A model generated the notes under the pieces. That model saw only the letters and a list, made by a program, of their open reading frames with translations, searched no databases and was not told the origin of the DNA. A program made the translations under genes and the position numbers. A stretch of 5,673 bases of DNA from Clostridiales bacterium (GTDB lineage: Bacteria; Bacillota; Clostridia; Lachnospirales; JAITVM01), in contig JAITVM010000135.1 of the NCBI GenBank assembly GCA_031285815.1, positions 1 through 5,673 on the forward strand. The letters are read 5' to 3'. This document shows positions 1 to 5,673 of this stretch, in pieces (within the stretch, counting starts at the first letter, position 1; each line of letters opens with the position of its first letter).

Positions 1-826
1 TTGCGGTAATAACGGGCTTGCCTGCATCATTAGCTTTCTTAATAAGCATTTTTTGGACAAGCGGCACTTCTTCCGGCGGCAATTCAACGCCCAAGTCGCC
101 CCTGCCTACCATTATCGCATCCGATACTTCCAAAATAGCGTCAATATTGTCTACGCCATCCCTGTTTTCTATTTTTGAAATAATGCGGGTAGAATTGTCC
201 CCATTTTTCTCTAAAACCTCGCGGATTTTGATAACATCCGCCGCAGAACGTATAAATGAGGCGGCAATATAATCAATCCCTTGCTTTATGCCAAATTTTA
301 TATCCTCCACATCTTTTTCTGTCAAGGACGGCAAATTTACATATACATCGGGGACATTAACCCCCTTGCGTGAAGATAAAAACCCGCTGTTAACAACTTC
401 GCAGGAAATATCCGCATCGGCGATATCTATAACCTTGAGCTCGATAAGGCCGTCATCAAGAAGAAGCCTGCCCCCAACCTTCATATCTTTTGGCAAATCC
501 TTATAAGTAACCGAAACCTTAGAGGCATCACCCTCTACTTCTTCTGTTGTAATTGTAAAGTTCGCCCCTTGGGCTAAATAAACTGGCTCTTCTTTAAAAG
601 TGCCAATCCTTATTTCTGGCCCCTTGGTATCAAGGACTATCGAAACAGGTGCATCTAATTCTTTCCTGGCTTGTTTTAGGTTGTTGATTAAAACCTCATG
701 GGATTCATATGTCCCATGGGAAAAATTTATCCTGGCAGCATCCAGCCCATTGATAATTAACTGCCTAATCATTTCAACGTCGCCTGATGCCGGGCCTAAT
801 GTCCCGACAATTTTAGTTTTTCTCAT
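1..826 (-). CDS. pyk: Pyruvate kinase, N-terminal 275 residues (3' end outside window)
   Basis: Pyruvate kinase transfers phosphate from phosphoenolpyruvate to ADP, the last ATP-yielding step of glycolysis, in the cytosol. Seen here: the N-terminal start MRKTKIVGTLGPAS; RINFSHG (residues 32-38); LDTKGPEIR (65-73), which opens the lid (B) domain, running to about residue 168; the catalytic lysine K218 in ISKIEN; and metal ligands E220 and D244 (GRGDLGVE). N34, S36, D66 and T67 match the K+ site, and E71 in TKGPEIR is the residue that family knowledge links to K+ dependence, so a K+-dependent enzyme is inferred. The frame is open to the window edge, ending in KPVITA. Family members have about 470-590 residues, so roughly half is missing, and whether the extra C-terminal domain of Bacillus-type enzymes exists cannot be seen. 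The ATG has a strong ribosome binding site. It starts 30 bp after pfkA, with no promoter in the gap, so the two are probably cotranscribed. Confidence 0.97.
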   Translation of the reverse strand, partial: MRKTKIVGTLGPASGDVEMIRQLIINGLDAARINFSHGTYESHEVLINNLKQARKELDAPVSIVLDTKGPEIRIGTFKEEPVYLAQGANFTITTEEVEGDASKVSVTYKDLPKDMKVGGRLLLDDGLIELKVIDIADADISCEVVNSGFLSSRKGVNVPDVYVNLPSLTEKDVEDIKFGIKQGIDYIAASFIRSAADVIKIREVLEKNGDNSTRIISKIENRDGVDNIDAILEVSDAIMVGRGDLGVELPPEEVPLVQKMLIKKANDAGKPVITA

Positions 827-833
827 AATAGAT

Positions 834-840
834 CTCCTTT
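834..840 (-). promoter_or_regulatory. Ribosome binding site of pyk
   Basis: The sense strand reads AAAGGAG, then 7 bases, then ATG. This is close to the ideal Shine-Dalgarno sequence and spacing for Bacillota and fixes the pyk start at 826. Its first base is also the last base of the hairpin in the pfkA-pyk gap. Confidence 0.9.
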
Positions 841-863
841 ATATAGCAATTTTCAGCTATATA
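840..863 (-). other. Hairpin spanning the pfkA stop and the pyk ribosome binding site
   Basis: A perfect 8-bp inverted repeat, TATATAGC / GCTATATA, encloses an 8-base loop. On the transcript the pfkA stop codon TAG (859-857) lies inside the 5' arm, and the 3' arm ends on the first base of the pyk Shine-Dalgarno sequence. Only two of the eight pairs are G-C and no U tract follows, so it is a weak hairpin and not an intrinsic terminator. A ribosome finishing pfkA would cover and open it, so a role in coupling or RNA processing is possible but inferred. Confidence 0.5.
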
Positions 864-1834
864 GCTAATATTTTTATAATATCATAGAGCCCTACGTTAG
901 CTTTTGTAGGTTCTTGGTTAACATCTTCTAATGGGACAGACGAATACCTGCCGCCTTTATAAATTACAATCCTATTCTCTAAGCCTTCCAGTAACATTTT
1001 AACGACATTATGGCCCATAATAGAAGCATGCATCCTATCAACAACAGTAGGCGAGCCGCCCCTTTGTAAATGGCCTAGGATTGTGGCGCGTGAACTTATC
1101 CCTGTCATCTCTTCGATTTGTGCCGCAAGCTGCTGGCTCCCGCCAACCCCTTCCGCAACTATAATTAAGTTATGGGTTTTGCCCTTAGACCTGTTTTCTA
1201 AAATCTGTTTTATAATTGAGCCGGGGTAGTCTTCCTTCTTATGCTCAGGTACAACCACATCCTCAGCGCCGCCGGTAAGCGCACACCAATAAGCTATATG
1301 CCCTGCGTTGCGCCCCATCACTTCAACTATAGAGCACCTTTCATGGCTGCTGGAGGTATCCCTGATCTTGCCTATCGCGTTCATAACTGTTGTCACAGCC
1401 GTATCAAAACCTATCGTATACTCTGAACAAGGTATGTCTAAATCAATAGTGGCCGGTACGGCCATAACCTTAATGCCAAGCCCCGCCAATTTAATCGCGC
1501 CATTTATGGAGCCGTCGCCGCCAATTACAACTAAAGCGTCGATGCCTAAAACATTACAAATATCGGCCGCCCTTTTTTGCCCTTCCGGCGTTTTCATTTC
1601 TTCCGACCTGGCGGTTAGCAAAATGGTGCCGCCCCGTTGTAAAATTTCTGAAACGCCCCTTGCTTTTAAATCTACTATCTCGGCATGCAGAAGGCCTTCA
1701 TAGCCCCTCTTAATTCCAACTACCTCTATCCCATAATAGAGGGCTGTCCTTGTAACTGCTCTGATTACGGCATTCATACCTGGTGCGTCGCCGCCGCTCG
1801 TTAGTATTCCTATTTTCTTTATTTTAGTGTTCAA
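857..1834 (-). CDS. pfkA: ATP-dependent 6-phosphofructokinase
   Basis: Phosphorylates fructose 6-phosphate to fructose 1,6-bisphosphate, the committed step of glycolysis, normally as a cytosolic homotetramer. At 325 residues it has the usual bacterial PfkA length. Visible sites: nucleotide loop LTSGGDAPGMN (11-21); R76; GGDGS (105-109), where G108 is the residue expected in ATP users; catalytic base D131 and metal ligand D133 in ATIDLD; IRDTSSSHER (157-166); substrate residues M173, R175, E228, R249, H255 and R258. Effector-site residues R25, R29, R158, E191, K217 and K219 are kept, so ADP/PEP-type allostery is plausible. Two positions differ from the usual PGTIDND loop: A128 for Gly and L132 for Asn. 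The start is TTG, chosen because a strong GGAGGG lies 6 bases upstream and the next Met (M20) is already inside the nucleotide loop. It has its own promoter 85 bp downstream of azlD and is followed after 30 bp by pyk. Confidence 0.97.
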   Translation of the reverse strand: MNTKIKKIGILTSGGDAPGMNAVIRAVTRTALYYGIEVVGIKRGYEGLLHAEIVDLKARGVSEILQRGGTILLTARSEEMKTPEGQKRAADICNVLGIDALVVIGGDGSINGAIKLAGLGIKVMAVPATIDLDIPCSEYTIGFDTAVTTVMNAIGKIRDTSSSHERCSIVEVMGRNAGHIAYWCALTGGAEDVVVPEHKKEDYPGSIIKQILENRSKGKTHNLIIVAEGVGGSQQLAAQIEEMTGISSRATILGHLQRGGSPTVVDRMHASIMGHNVVKMLLEGLENRIVIYKGGRYSSVPLEDVNQEPTKANVGLYDIIKILAI

Positions 1835-1840
1835 ATTTTT

Positions 1841-1846
1841 CCCTCC
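1841..1846 (-). promoter_or_regulatory. Ribosome binding site deciding the TTG start of pfkA
   Basis: The sense strand reads GGAGGG, then six bases (AAAAAT), then TTG. No in-frame ATG occurs near it, and the protein alignment needs residues right after this TTG (KKIGILTSGGD). The strong site probably compensates for the weaker start codon. Confidence 0.88.
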
Positions 1847-1856
1847 AAAATATATA

Positions 1857-1921
1857 AAACCTATCTAAATAATATAGCGTAGGCAAAACCATGTCAATAA
1901 AATTTAGGTTTCTGTAGGTTT
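1857..1921. repeat. Three copies of the heptamer AAACCTA / TAGGTTT around the pfkA promoter
   Basis: On the sense strand of pfkA, AAACCTA occurs twice as a direct repeat with a 10-bp period just upstream of the -35 box (1921-1915 and 1911-1905). It occurs once inverted, as TAGGTTT, across the expected transcription start (1863-1857). The first copy overlaps the azlD stop codon. The arrangement around the promoter resembles operator half-sites, but no known regulator motif is recognised and the region is AT-rich, so chance is a real alternative. Confidence 0.4.
1869..1897 (-). promoter_or_regulatory. Sigma-A-type promoter of pfkA-pyk
   Basis: A perfect -35 box TTGACA (1897-1892), a 17-bp spacer and TATTAT (1874-1869), one base off the -10 consensus, lie in the gap between azlD and pfkA. 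The expected transcription start is near 1862, giving a leader of about 28 nt before the pfkA TTG, just enough for the ribosome binding site. This would let the glycolytic pair be transcribed apart from the dnaE-azlCD unit upstream. No intrinsic terminator is seen in the gap, so read-through from azlD is also likely. Confidence 0.85.
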
Positions 1922-2255
1922 AAGTAAAAAAAAGATAGCTCATAACAGAATATAAAAATGTCCCGCCTAATATACTGAGAAGGGCATTTGATTTGAAAGT
2001 ATGCAGCAGCACTACCGCCAACACAGAAATTATTTCCCTGCCCCCATACGGCACCCTTGTAAAACCCATATCTTTAAAGCAATAAACCAGTATGCAGCAA
2101 ATAATGCCCGGAGGCAGGTACTTGCCTAAGTATAAAATAATATCCGGCGGCTTCCGGCCATTTTTATCAAACAGGATAAACGGGAAGGCCCTGGTCAAAA
2201 ACGTAACAGCCGAAATAAGGGCTATGGAAAGTATAAGTTTTTCACCTGTTATCAT
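1920..2255 (-). CDS. azlD: AzlD family branched-chain amino acid exporter, small subunit
   Basis: Small integral membrane partner of AzlC. Known pairs of this kind (AzlCD of Bacillus, BrnFE of Corynebacterium, YgaZH of E. coli) export branched-chain amino acids, and BrnFE and YgaZH also methionine. The 111 residues match the family length. Four hydrophobic segments are visible, at about 7-28, 39-60, 73-90 and 93-110. Family-like features are TRAFPF (21-26) between charged and membrane parts, and LGKYLPPGI (43-51) starting the second segment. The ATG lies inside the end of azlC, with a 14-bp overlap and only a weak AGAAG upstream, so translation probably depends on ribosomes finishing azlC. 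The exact substrate cannot be read from the sequence. Confidence 0.9.
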   Translation of the reverse strand: MITGEKLILSIALISAVTFLTRAFPFILFDKNGRKPPDIILYLGKYLPPGIICCILVYCFKDMGFTRVPYGGREIISVLAVVLLHTFKSNALLSILGGTFLYSVMSYLFFT

Positions 2256-2952
2256 CAGCTTCTATCTTCTTTCTAAATATTATAAGTATAATAACCGTTA
2301 ATAATGTACCGAATAACAAAATTTGCCCTTTATTTATAAATAAACACACAAAAAGGCCGGACAGCCCGCCCGCAATAAAGGGCACTTTAGTTTTATATGA
2401 CCTAAACTGCTCTATAACTATCACAATAAATAATGCAGTCATTGCAAAATCCAACCCTACCGGCTCAAATTCAATAATGCCGGTAAAAATGGCACCCAAA
2501 ACCGAACCCGTAACCCATGCCGCGTGGTCAATTACAGAAACCAATGCCATATATGCTTTTTTATTTACCCCGCTATAATCACGGGGGTTTGTCATAATAG
2601 CATAAGTTTCATCTGTAAGCGAGAATATCATGTATAATTTTTGTATGCCGTATACTTTGTAGGCTTCTATTAAAGACAAGCCGTAAAATAAATGTTTTGA
2701 ATTTATTAAAAACGTCATAATAGCCATATCAAAAAAACTTGCCCCGCTTGCCAGCATGCTGACAGCCAGGTACTGGCCAGCCCCTGCGTATATGAAAAGG
2801 CTCATGCAGAGGGCAGCCCAAACATTATAGCCCGCCGAGGCGATTAATACGCCAAATATAAAACCTGTCGGTATATATCCAAAAATAACGGGGGCCGACG
2901 ACTTAAGGGCCACCATTAGCGTATCTTTATCAGCCCTCAGTAACGACAACAT
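2242..2952 (-). CDS. azlC: AzlC family branched-chain amino acid exporter, large subunit
   Basis: Large membrane subunit of the AzlC/YgaZ/BrnF exporter family, which works with an AzlD-type partner, encoded right after it. Its 236 residues match the family. Seen: the N-terminal FGYIPTGFIFG (24-34); SLFIYAGAGQYLAV (51-64), a hallmark stretch; NSKHLFYGLSL (84-94), the NxxH motif region; TDETYA (113-118); and GLDFAMTALFIV in the C-terminal half. Several hydrophobic segments, including a long one near 215-227, are followed by a charged tail (RKKIEADDNR). The ATG at 2952 overlaps the end of dnaE by 23 bp and has GGGGGA five bases upstream; a 5-bp hairpin (GACAA/TTGTC) has this ATG within its loop and 3' arm. 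M13, just past the dnaE stop, is an alternative start but lacks a ribosome binding site. Coupling to dnaE and azlD is inferred from the overlaps. The substrate is inferred from the family. Confidence 0.92.
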   Translation of the reverse strand: MLSLLRADKDTLMVALKSSAPVIFGYIPTGFIFGVLIASAGYNVWAALCMSLFIYAGAGQYLAVSMLASGASFFDMAIMTFLINSKHLFYGLSLIEAYKVYGIQKLYMIFSLTDETYAIMTNPRDYSGVNKKAYMALVSVIDHAAWVTGSVLGAIFTGIIEFEPVGLDFAMTALFIVIVIEQFRSYKTKVPFIAGGLSGLFVCLFINKGQILLFGTLLTVIILIIFRKKIEADDNR

Positions 2953-5673
2953 TTTTGTCCCCCAAACTTTGTTTTAGTTTATGCAATAACAGGCCGTCTA
3001 TCCTTACCCATGACTTTTGCTCAAGCGCATATTTTTTAGTGGTCATCTCGTCATAAATAATTACTTTTATGTCACCGGGGAAATATTTAATGGTCTCCAT
3101 TAACATGTCCACAGTTACGCCTGAACCTGAGGGTATCTTAAGCCAAAGCTTTTCTGTAGCATTTAGGTTAACGGGTGTTACCTCGTTGCAAATAATTTTA
3201 TAATCTTCATCCTCCCTGCCGTTTACGTGGCCCTCAACCAAAACCACCGTGTTTTCCGATAGCTGTGTGTTATATTTCTCATATACATTAGGGAATAGTA
3301 TTACTTCCATCTGCCCATATAAATCTTCGAGGGTTATAAAAGCCATAGCCTTATTATTCTTCGTATATTTTATGCTCTTTGCGCTTATCAGCCCCCCGGC
3401 CCTGACCCGCTCGCCATCGCTTTTCCTATTTTGCGAATCCGGCGACAAATCTATAGAAATAGCATTGGTTTTTTTAGTCAGGGTATCGCGGTACTCATCT
3501 AACGGGTGCCCGGATACATAAATGCCCAAAACTTCTTTTTCCATATTTAAGGCTTCCCTTTTAGAAAATTCAAGGGCATCGGGGAAATCGTCTGTATAAA
3601 CATTGGCTTTTGTAAGCGAAAATAAATCTAGCTGGCCCTCAATATTATTTTTTCTTGTATAATTGATTCCATCTAATATTTTTTTATATACATCCATAAG
3701 CTGCTTGCGCTTTTTACCGAAGCTATCAAAAGCACCCGCTTTTATAAGGCTCTCCAAACAGCGCTTGTTCAAATCGCGGCTATCAATGCGGTTAATAAAC
3801 TCCGTAAAGGTGAGGAACCTGCCTTTTCCCCGCTCCTTCAAAACCGCGCGTATTGTTGGCCTCCCGACATTTTTAACAGCCGCCAGCCCAAACCTAATTG
3901 AGCCCCCCGAAACAGAAAAATTATCAAAGGACTGGTTAACATCCGGCGGCAATAATTCAATCCCCATTTTTTTGCATTCAACTATATATTCCGATACTTT
4001 TGTATTCGAACCGGAAATAACCGAAGTTAAAAGTGCCGCCATAAATTCTACCGGGTAATAATATTTTAGCCAAGCGGTTTGGTAACCTATTACCGCGTAA
4101 GCCGCAGCGTGGGATTTGTTAAAAGCATATTTTGCAAAATCAGCCATTTCATTAAAAATCCTTTCAGCCGATACTTTATCTATGCCATTTCTAACACAGC
4201 CCGGTACATCCACCCCAAGGCCGTTTATAAAATTATTGCGCTCTTCCGCCATAACATCTGTTTTTTTCTTTGACATTGCCCTTCTTACCAAATCGCTCCT
4301 GCCCAAGCTATAGCCGGCCAAATCCCTAACTATCTGCATTACCTGCTCCTGGTACACAATACAGCCATAGGTTTCATCCAAAATATTTTCCAGGGCTGGG
4401 TGGGTATACGAAATTTCATTTGGGTTATTCTTCCCATATATATATTTCGGTATAAAATCCATTGGACCTGGCCGGTAAAGTGAAATCCCCGCAATAATGT
4501 CTTCTAAATTTTTTGGCTTTAGCTCTTTCATGAAGCTTTTCATTCCGGCACTTTCCAATTGAAACACGCCGTCTGTTTTGGCTTGCGATATTAGGCTGAA
4601 AACATTTGGGTCGCTATACCCTAACTGGGCAAAATCAACATCAATATTATGATTGCGCCTAATTTCCTTTATTGCCCCTTCTATAACAGTCAAAGTCCTA
4701 AGGCCTAAAAAGTCCATTTTTAAAAGCCCCAACTCTTCTAGTGTGGTCATTGTGAACTGGGTTGTTATTACGCCGTCATTTTGGTTTAAAGGCACATATT
4801 CGGTTAGCGGCGCATCACAAATTACTACGCCTGCCGCATGGGTTGACGAATGCCTCGGCAGCCCTTCAAGCCTTAAGCTCATATCTATCAATTTTTTTGT
4901 TTCCCCGCTATTAACATAAAGCTTATTTAGCTCGGGGTTCATTTCCAATGCCTTTTCGATTGTTATGCCTAATTCCATAGGCACCATTTTTGCAATAGTA
5001 TCCACTGTCTGGTAGGGCACGGACATAACCCGGCCAACATCGCGTATAGCCGCCCTTGCCGCCAATGTCCCAAACGTAATAATCTGCGCGACATGGCCTT
5101 CGCCGTATTTCCCCACAACATAATCTATAACCTCTTGCCTGCGCTCATAACAAAAATCTATATCGATGTCGGGCATGCTAACCCTTTCCGGGTTAAGGAA
5201 GCGTTCAAAAAGCAAATTATATTTCAAAGGGTCGATATTTGTAATGCCCAATGAATACGCAACAACGCTGCCTGCCGCCGAGCCCCTACCGGGGCCTACA
5301 ATAATGCCGTTGTCGTGCGCATATTTAACAAAATCCCACACAACCAAAAAATAATCTATAAACCCCATATCTTTTATAACGCCCAGTTCATAAAAGAGCC
5401 GGTTTTCTATTTCGCCAGTGATATTTTTATATTTACGGCCAAGCCCTTCCAAACATAAATTTTTAAGGTATTCAAACGGGTTTTTGTTGCCTTCAATTTT
5501 AAATTTCGGGAGCTTGTAGTTATTAAACTCTATTGAGACATTGCAGCGCTTTGCTATTTTTGCAGTGTTTTCTATCCCTTCCATAGCATAAGGGAACAGC
5601 ATCGCCATTTCTTCAGGGGATTTTAAATATAGCTGGTCTGAGCCGTAGCTCATCCTGTCTTCATCTTGCAGTG
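2930..5673 (-). CDS. dnaE: DNA polymerase III alpha subunit, DnaE type, C-terminal 913 residues (5' end outside window)
   Basis: Catalytic subunit of a bacterial family C replicative polymerase. The frame is open through the right edge; upstream of the Met at 5653 it continues as LQDEDR, the usual sequence before MxYGxDQxYLKS, so that Met is internal. About 240 N-terminal residues, mainly the PHP domain, are missing. Counting that Met as 1: GPGRGSAAGS (120-129) in the palm; catalytic aspartates D162 and D164 in PDIDID and D314 in KMDFLGL; fingers with LYRPGPMDF (392-400), YQEQVM (434-439) and FNKSHAAAYA (511-520); a helix-hairpin-helix region near 575-650; clamp-binding motif QLDLF (674-678), matching the QLxLF consensus; GHPLDEY (715-721); an OB fold at about 748-830; and a C-terminal domain ending in VVVTEG. 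This is DnaE, not PolC, since no inserted exonuclease domain is seen. It overlaps azlC by 23 bp. Confidence 0.97.
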   Translation of the reverse strand, partial: LQDEDRMSYGSDQLYLKSPEEMAMLFPYAMEGIENTAKIAKRCNVSIEFNNYKLPKFKIEGNKNPFEYLKNLCLEGLGRKYKNITGEIENRLFYELGVIKDMGFIDYFLVVWDFVKYAHDNGIIVGPGRGSAAGSVVAYSLGITNIDPLKYNLLFERFLNPERVSMPDIDIDFCYERRQEVIDYVVGKYGEGHVAQIITFGTLAARAAIRDVGRVMSVPYQTVDTIAKMVPMELGITIEKALEMNPELNKLYVNSGETKKLIDMSLRLEGLPRHSSTHAAGVVICDAPLTEYVPLNQNDGVITTQFTMTTLEELGLLKMDFLGLRTLTVIEGAIKEIRRNHNIDVDFAQLGYSDPNVFSLISQAKTDGVFQLESAGMKSFMKELKPKNLEDIIAGISLYRPGPMDFIPKYIYGKNNPNEISYTHPALENILDETYGCIVYQEQVMQIVRDLAGYSLGRSDLVRRAMSKKKTDVMAEERNNFINGLGVDVPGCVRNGIDKVSAERIFNEMADFAKYAFNKSHAAAYAVIGYQTAWLKYYYPVEFMAALLTSVISGSNTKVSEYIVECKKMGIELLPPDVNQSFDNFSVSGGSIRFGLAAVKNVGRPTIRAVLKERGKGRFLTFTEFINRIDSRDLNKRCLESLIKAGAFDSFGKKRKQLMDVYKKILDGINYTRKNNIEGQLDLFSLTKANVYTDDFPDALEFSKREALNMEKEVLGIYVSGHPLDEYRDTLTKKTNAISIDLSPDSQNRKSDGERVRAGGLISAKSIKYTKNNKAMAFITLEDLYGQMEVILFPNVYEKYNTQLSENTVVLVEGHVNGREDEDYKIICNEVTPVNLNATEKLWLKIPSGSGVTVDMLMETIKYFPGDIKVIIYDEMTTKKYALEQKSWVRIDGLLLHKLKQSLGDKNVVVTEG
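2958..2963 (-). promoter_or_regulatory. Ribosome binding site of azlC inside dnaE
   Basis: The sense strand reads GGGGGA, five bases (CAAAA), then ATG. It lies within the dnaE coding region, over the codons for LGD near the C terminus. It is a G-rich, non-ideal Shine-Dalgarno match but supports the start at 2952 over M13. Confidence 0.6.

Noticed and set aside
72..85. Repeated CCGGCGG strings (near 73, 2142 and 3942)
   Set aside because: Each falls in coding sequence in different contexts without shared flanks, so they look like chance codon combinations and not a dispersed repeat.
840..863. Intrinsic terminator after pfkA
   Set aside because: The stem is AT-rich and is followed by AAGGAG and the pyk start, not by a U tract; it is better described as an intercistronic hairpin.
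1308..1703. 131-residue plus-strand open frame opposite pfkA (and similar ones opposite dnaE, such as 3663-4058)
   Set aside because: They lie antisense within strongly conserved genes, have no ribosome binding site or recognisable protein features, and are explained as shadows of the real reading frames.
857..1834. PPi-dependent phosphofructokinase, considered because of the changed TIDND loop
   Set aside because: PPi enzymes carry Asp in place of G108 and Lys in place of A128; here GGDGS and Ala are seen, so ATP is the expected donor.
5166..5653. Start of dnaE at the Met at 5653
   Set aside because: The frame stays open to the window edge with conserved DnaE sequence (LQDEDR) before this Met, and the PHP domain would be missing; the true start is outside the window.

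Overview
All genes in this window lie on the minus strand and read from the right edge to the left: dnaE (3' part) -> azlC -> azlD -> pfkA -> pyk (5' part). Proteins, gene order, moderately AT-rich base composition, frequent AGG/AGA and ATA codons and strong AGGAG-type ribosome binding sites all suggest a chromosome of Bacillota, probably class Clostridia. There, dnaE-pfkA-pyk is a familiar cluster. Genus cannot be judged from the sequence alone.

Right part (about 2930-5673): the bulk of the replicative DNA polymerase III alpha subunit of the DnaE type. The N-terminal PHP region lies outside the window. All three catalytic aspartates, a consensus clamp-binding motif and an OB fold are visible. 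Middle (1920-2952): azlC and azlD, the two subunits of a branched-chain amino acid exporter. dnaE overlaps azlC by 23 bp and azlC overlaps azlD by 14 bp, so this part looks like one translationally coupled unit.

Left part (1-1897): a near-consensus sigma-A promoter in the 85-bp azlD-pfkA gap drives pfkA (TTG start, strong ribosome binding site). After 30 bp pyk follows, cut by the left edge. These genes encode two control steps of glycolysis, ATP-dependent phosphofructokinase and pyruvate kinase, expressed as a pair. The pfkA-pyk gap holds a small hairpin whose 5' arm includes the pfkA stop and whose 3' arm touches the pyk ribosome binding site.

I see no mobile element, CRISPR array, RNA gene, defence system or clearly novel system. 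It is a housekeeping region. The points worth a second look are the azlCD pair inside the dnaE-pfkA-pyk cluster, a heptamer repeated around the pfkA promoter, two substitutions in the phosphofructokinase catalytic loop and the pfkA-pyk hairpin. No stretch longer than 85 bp lacks a gene.
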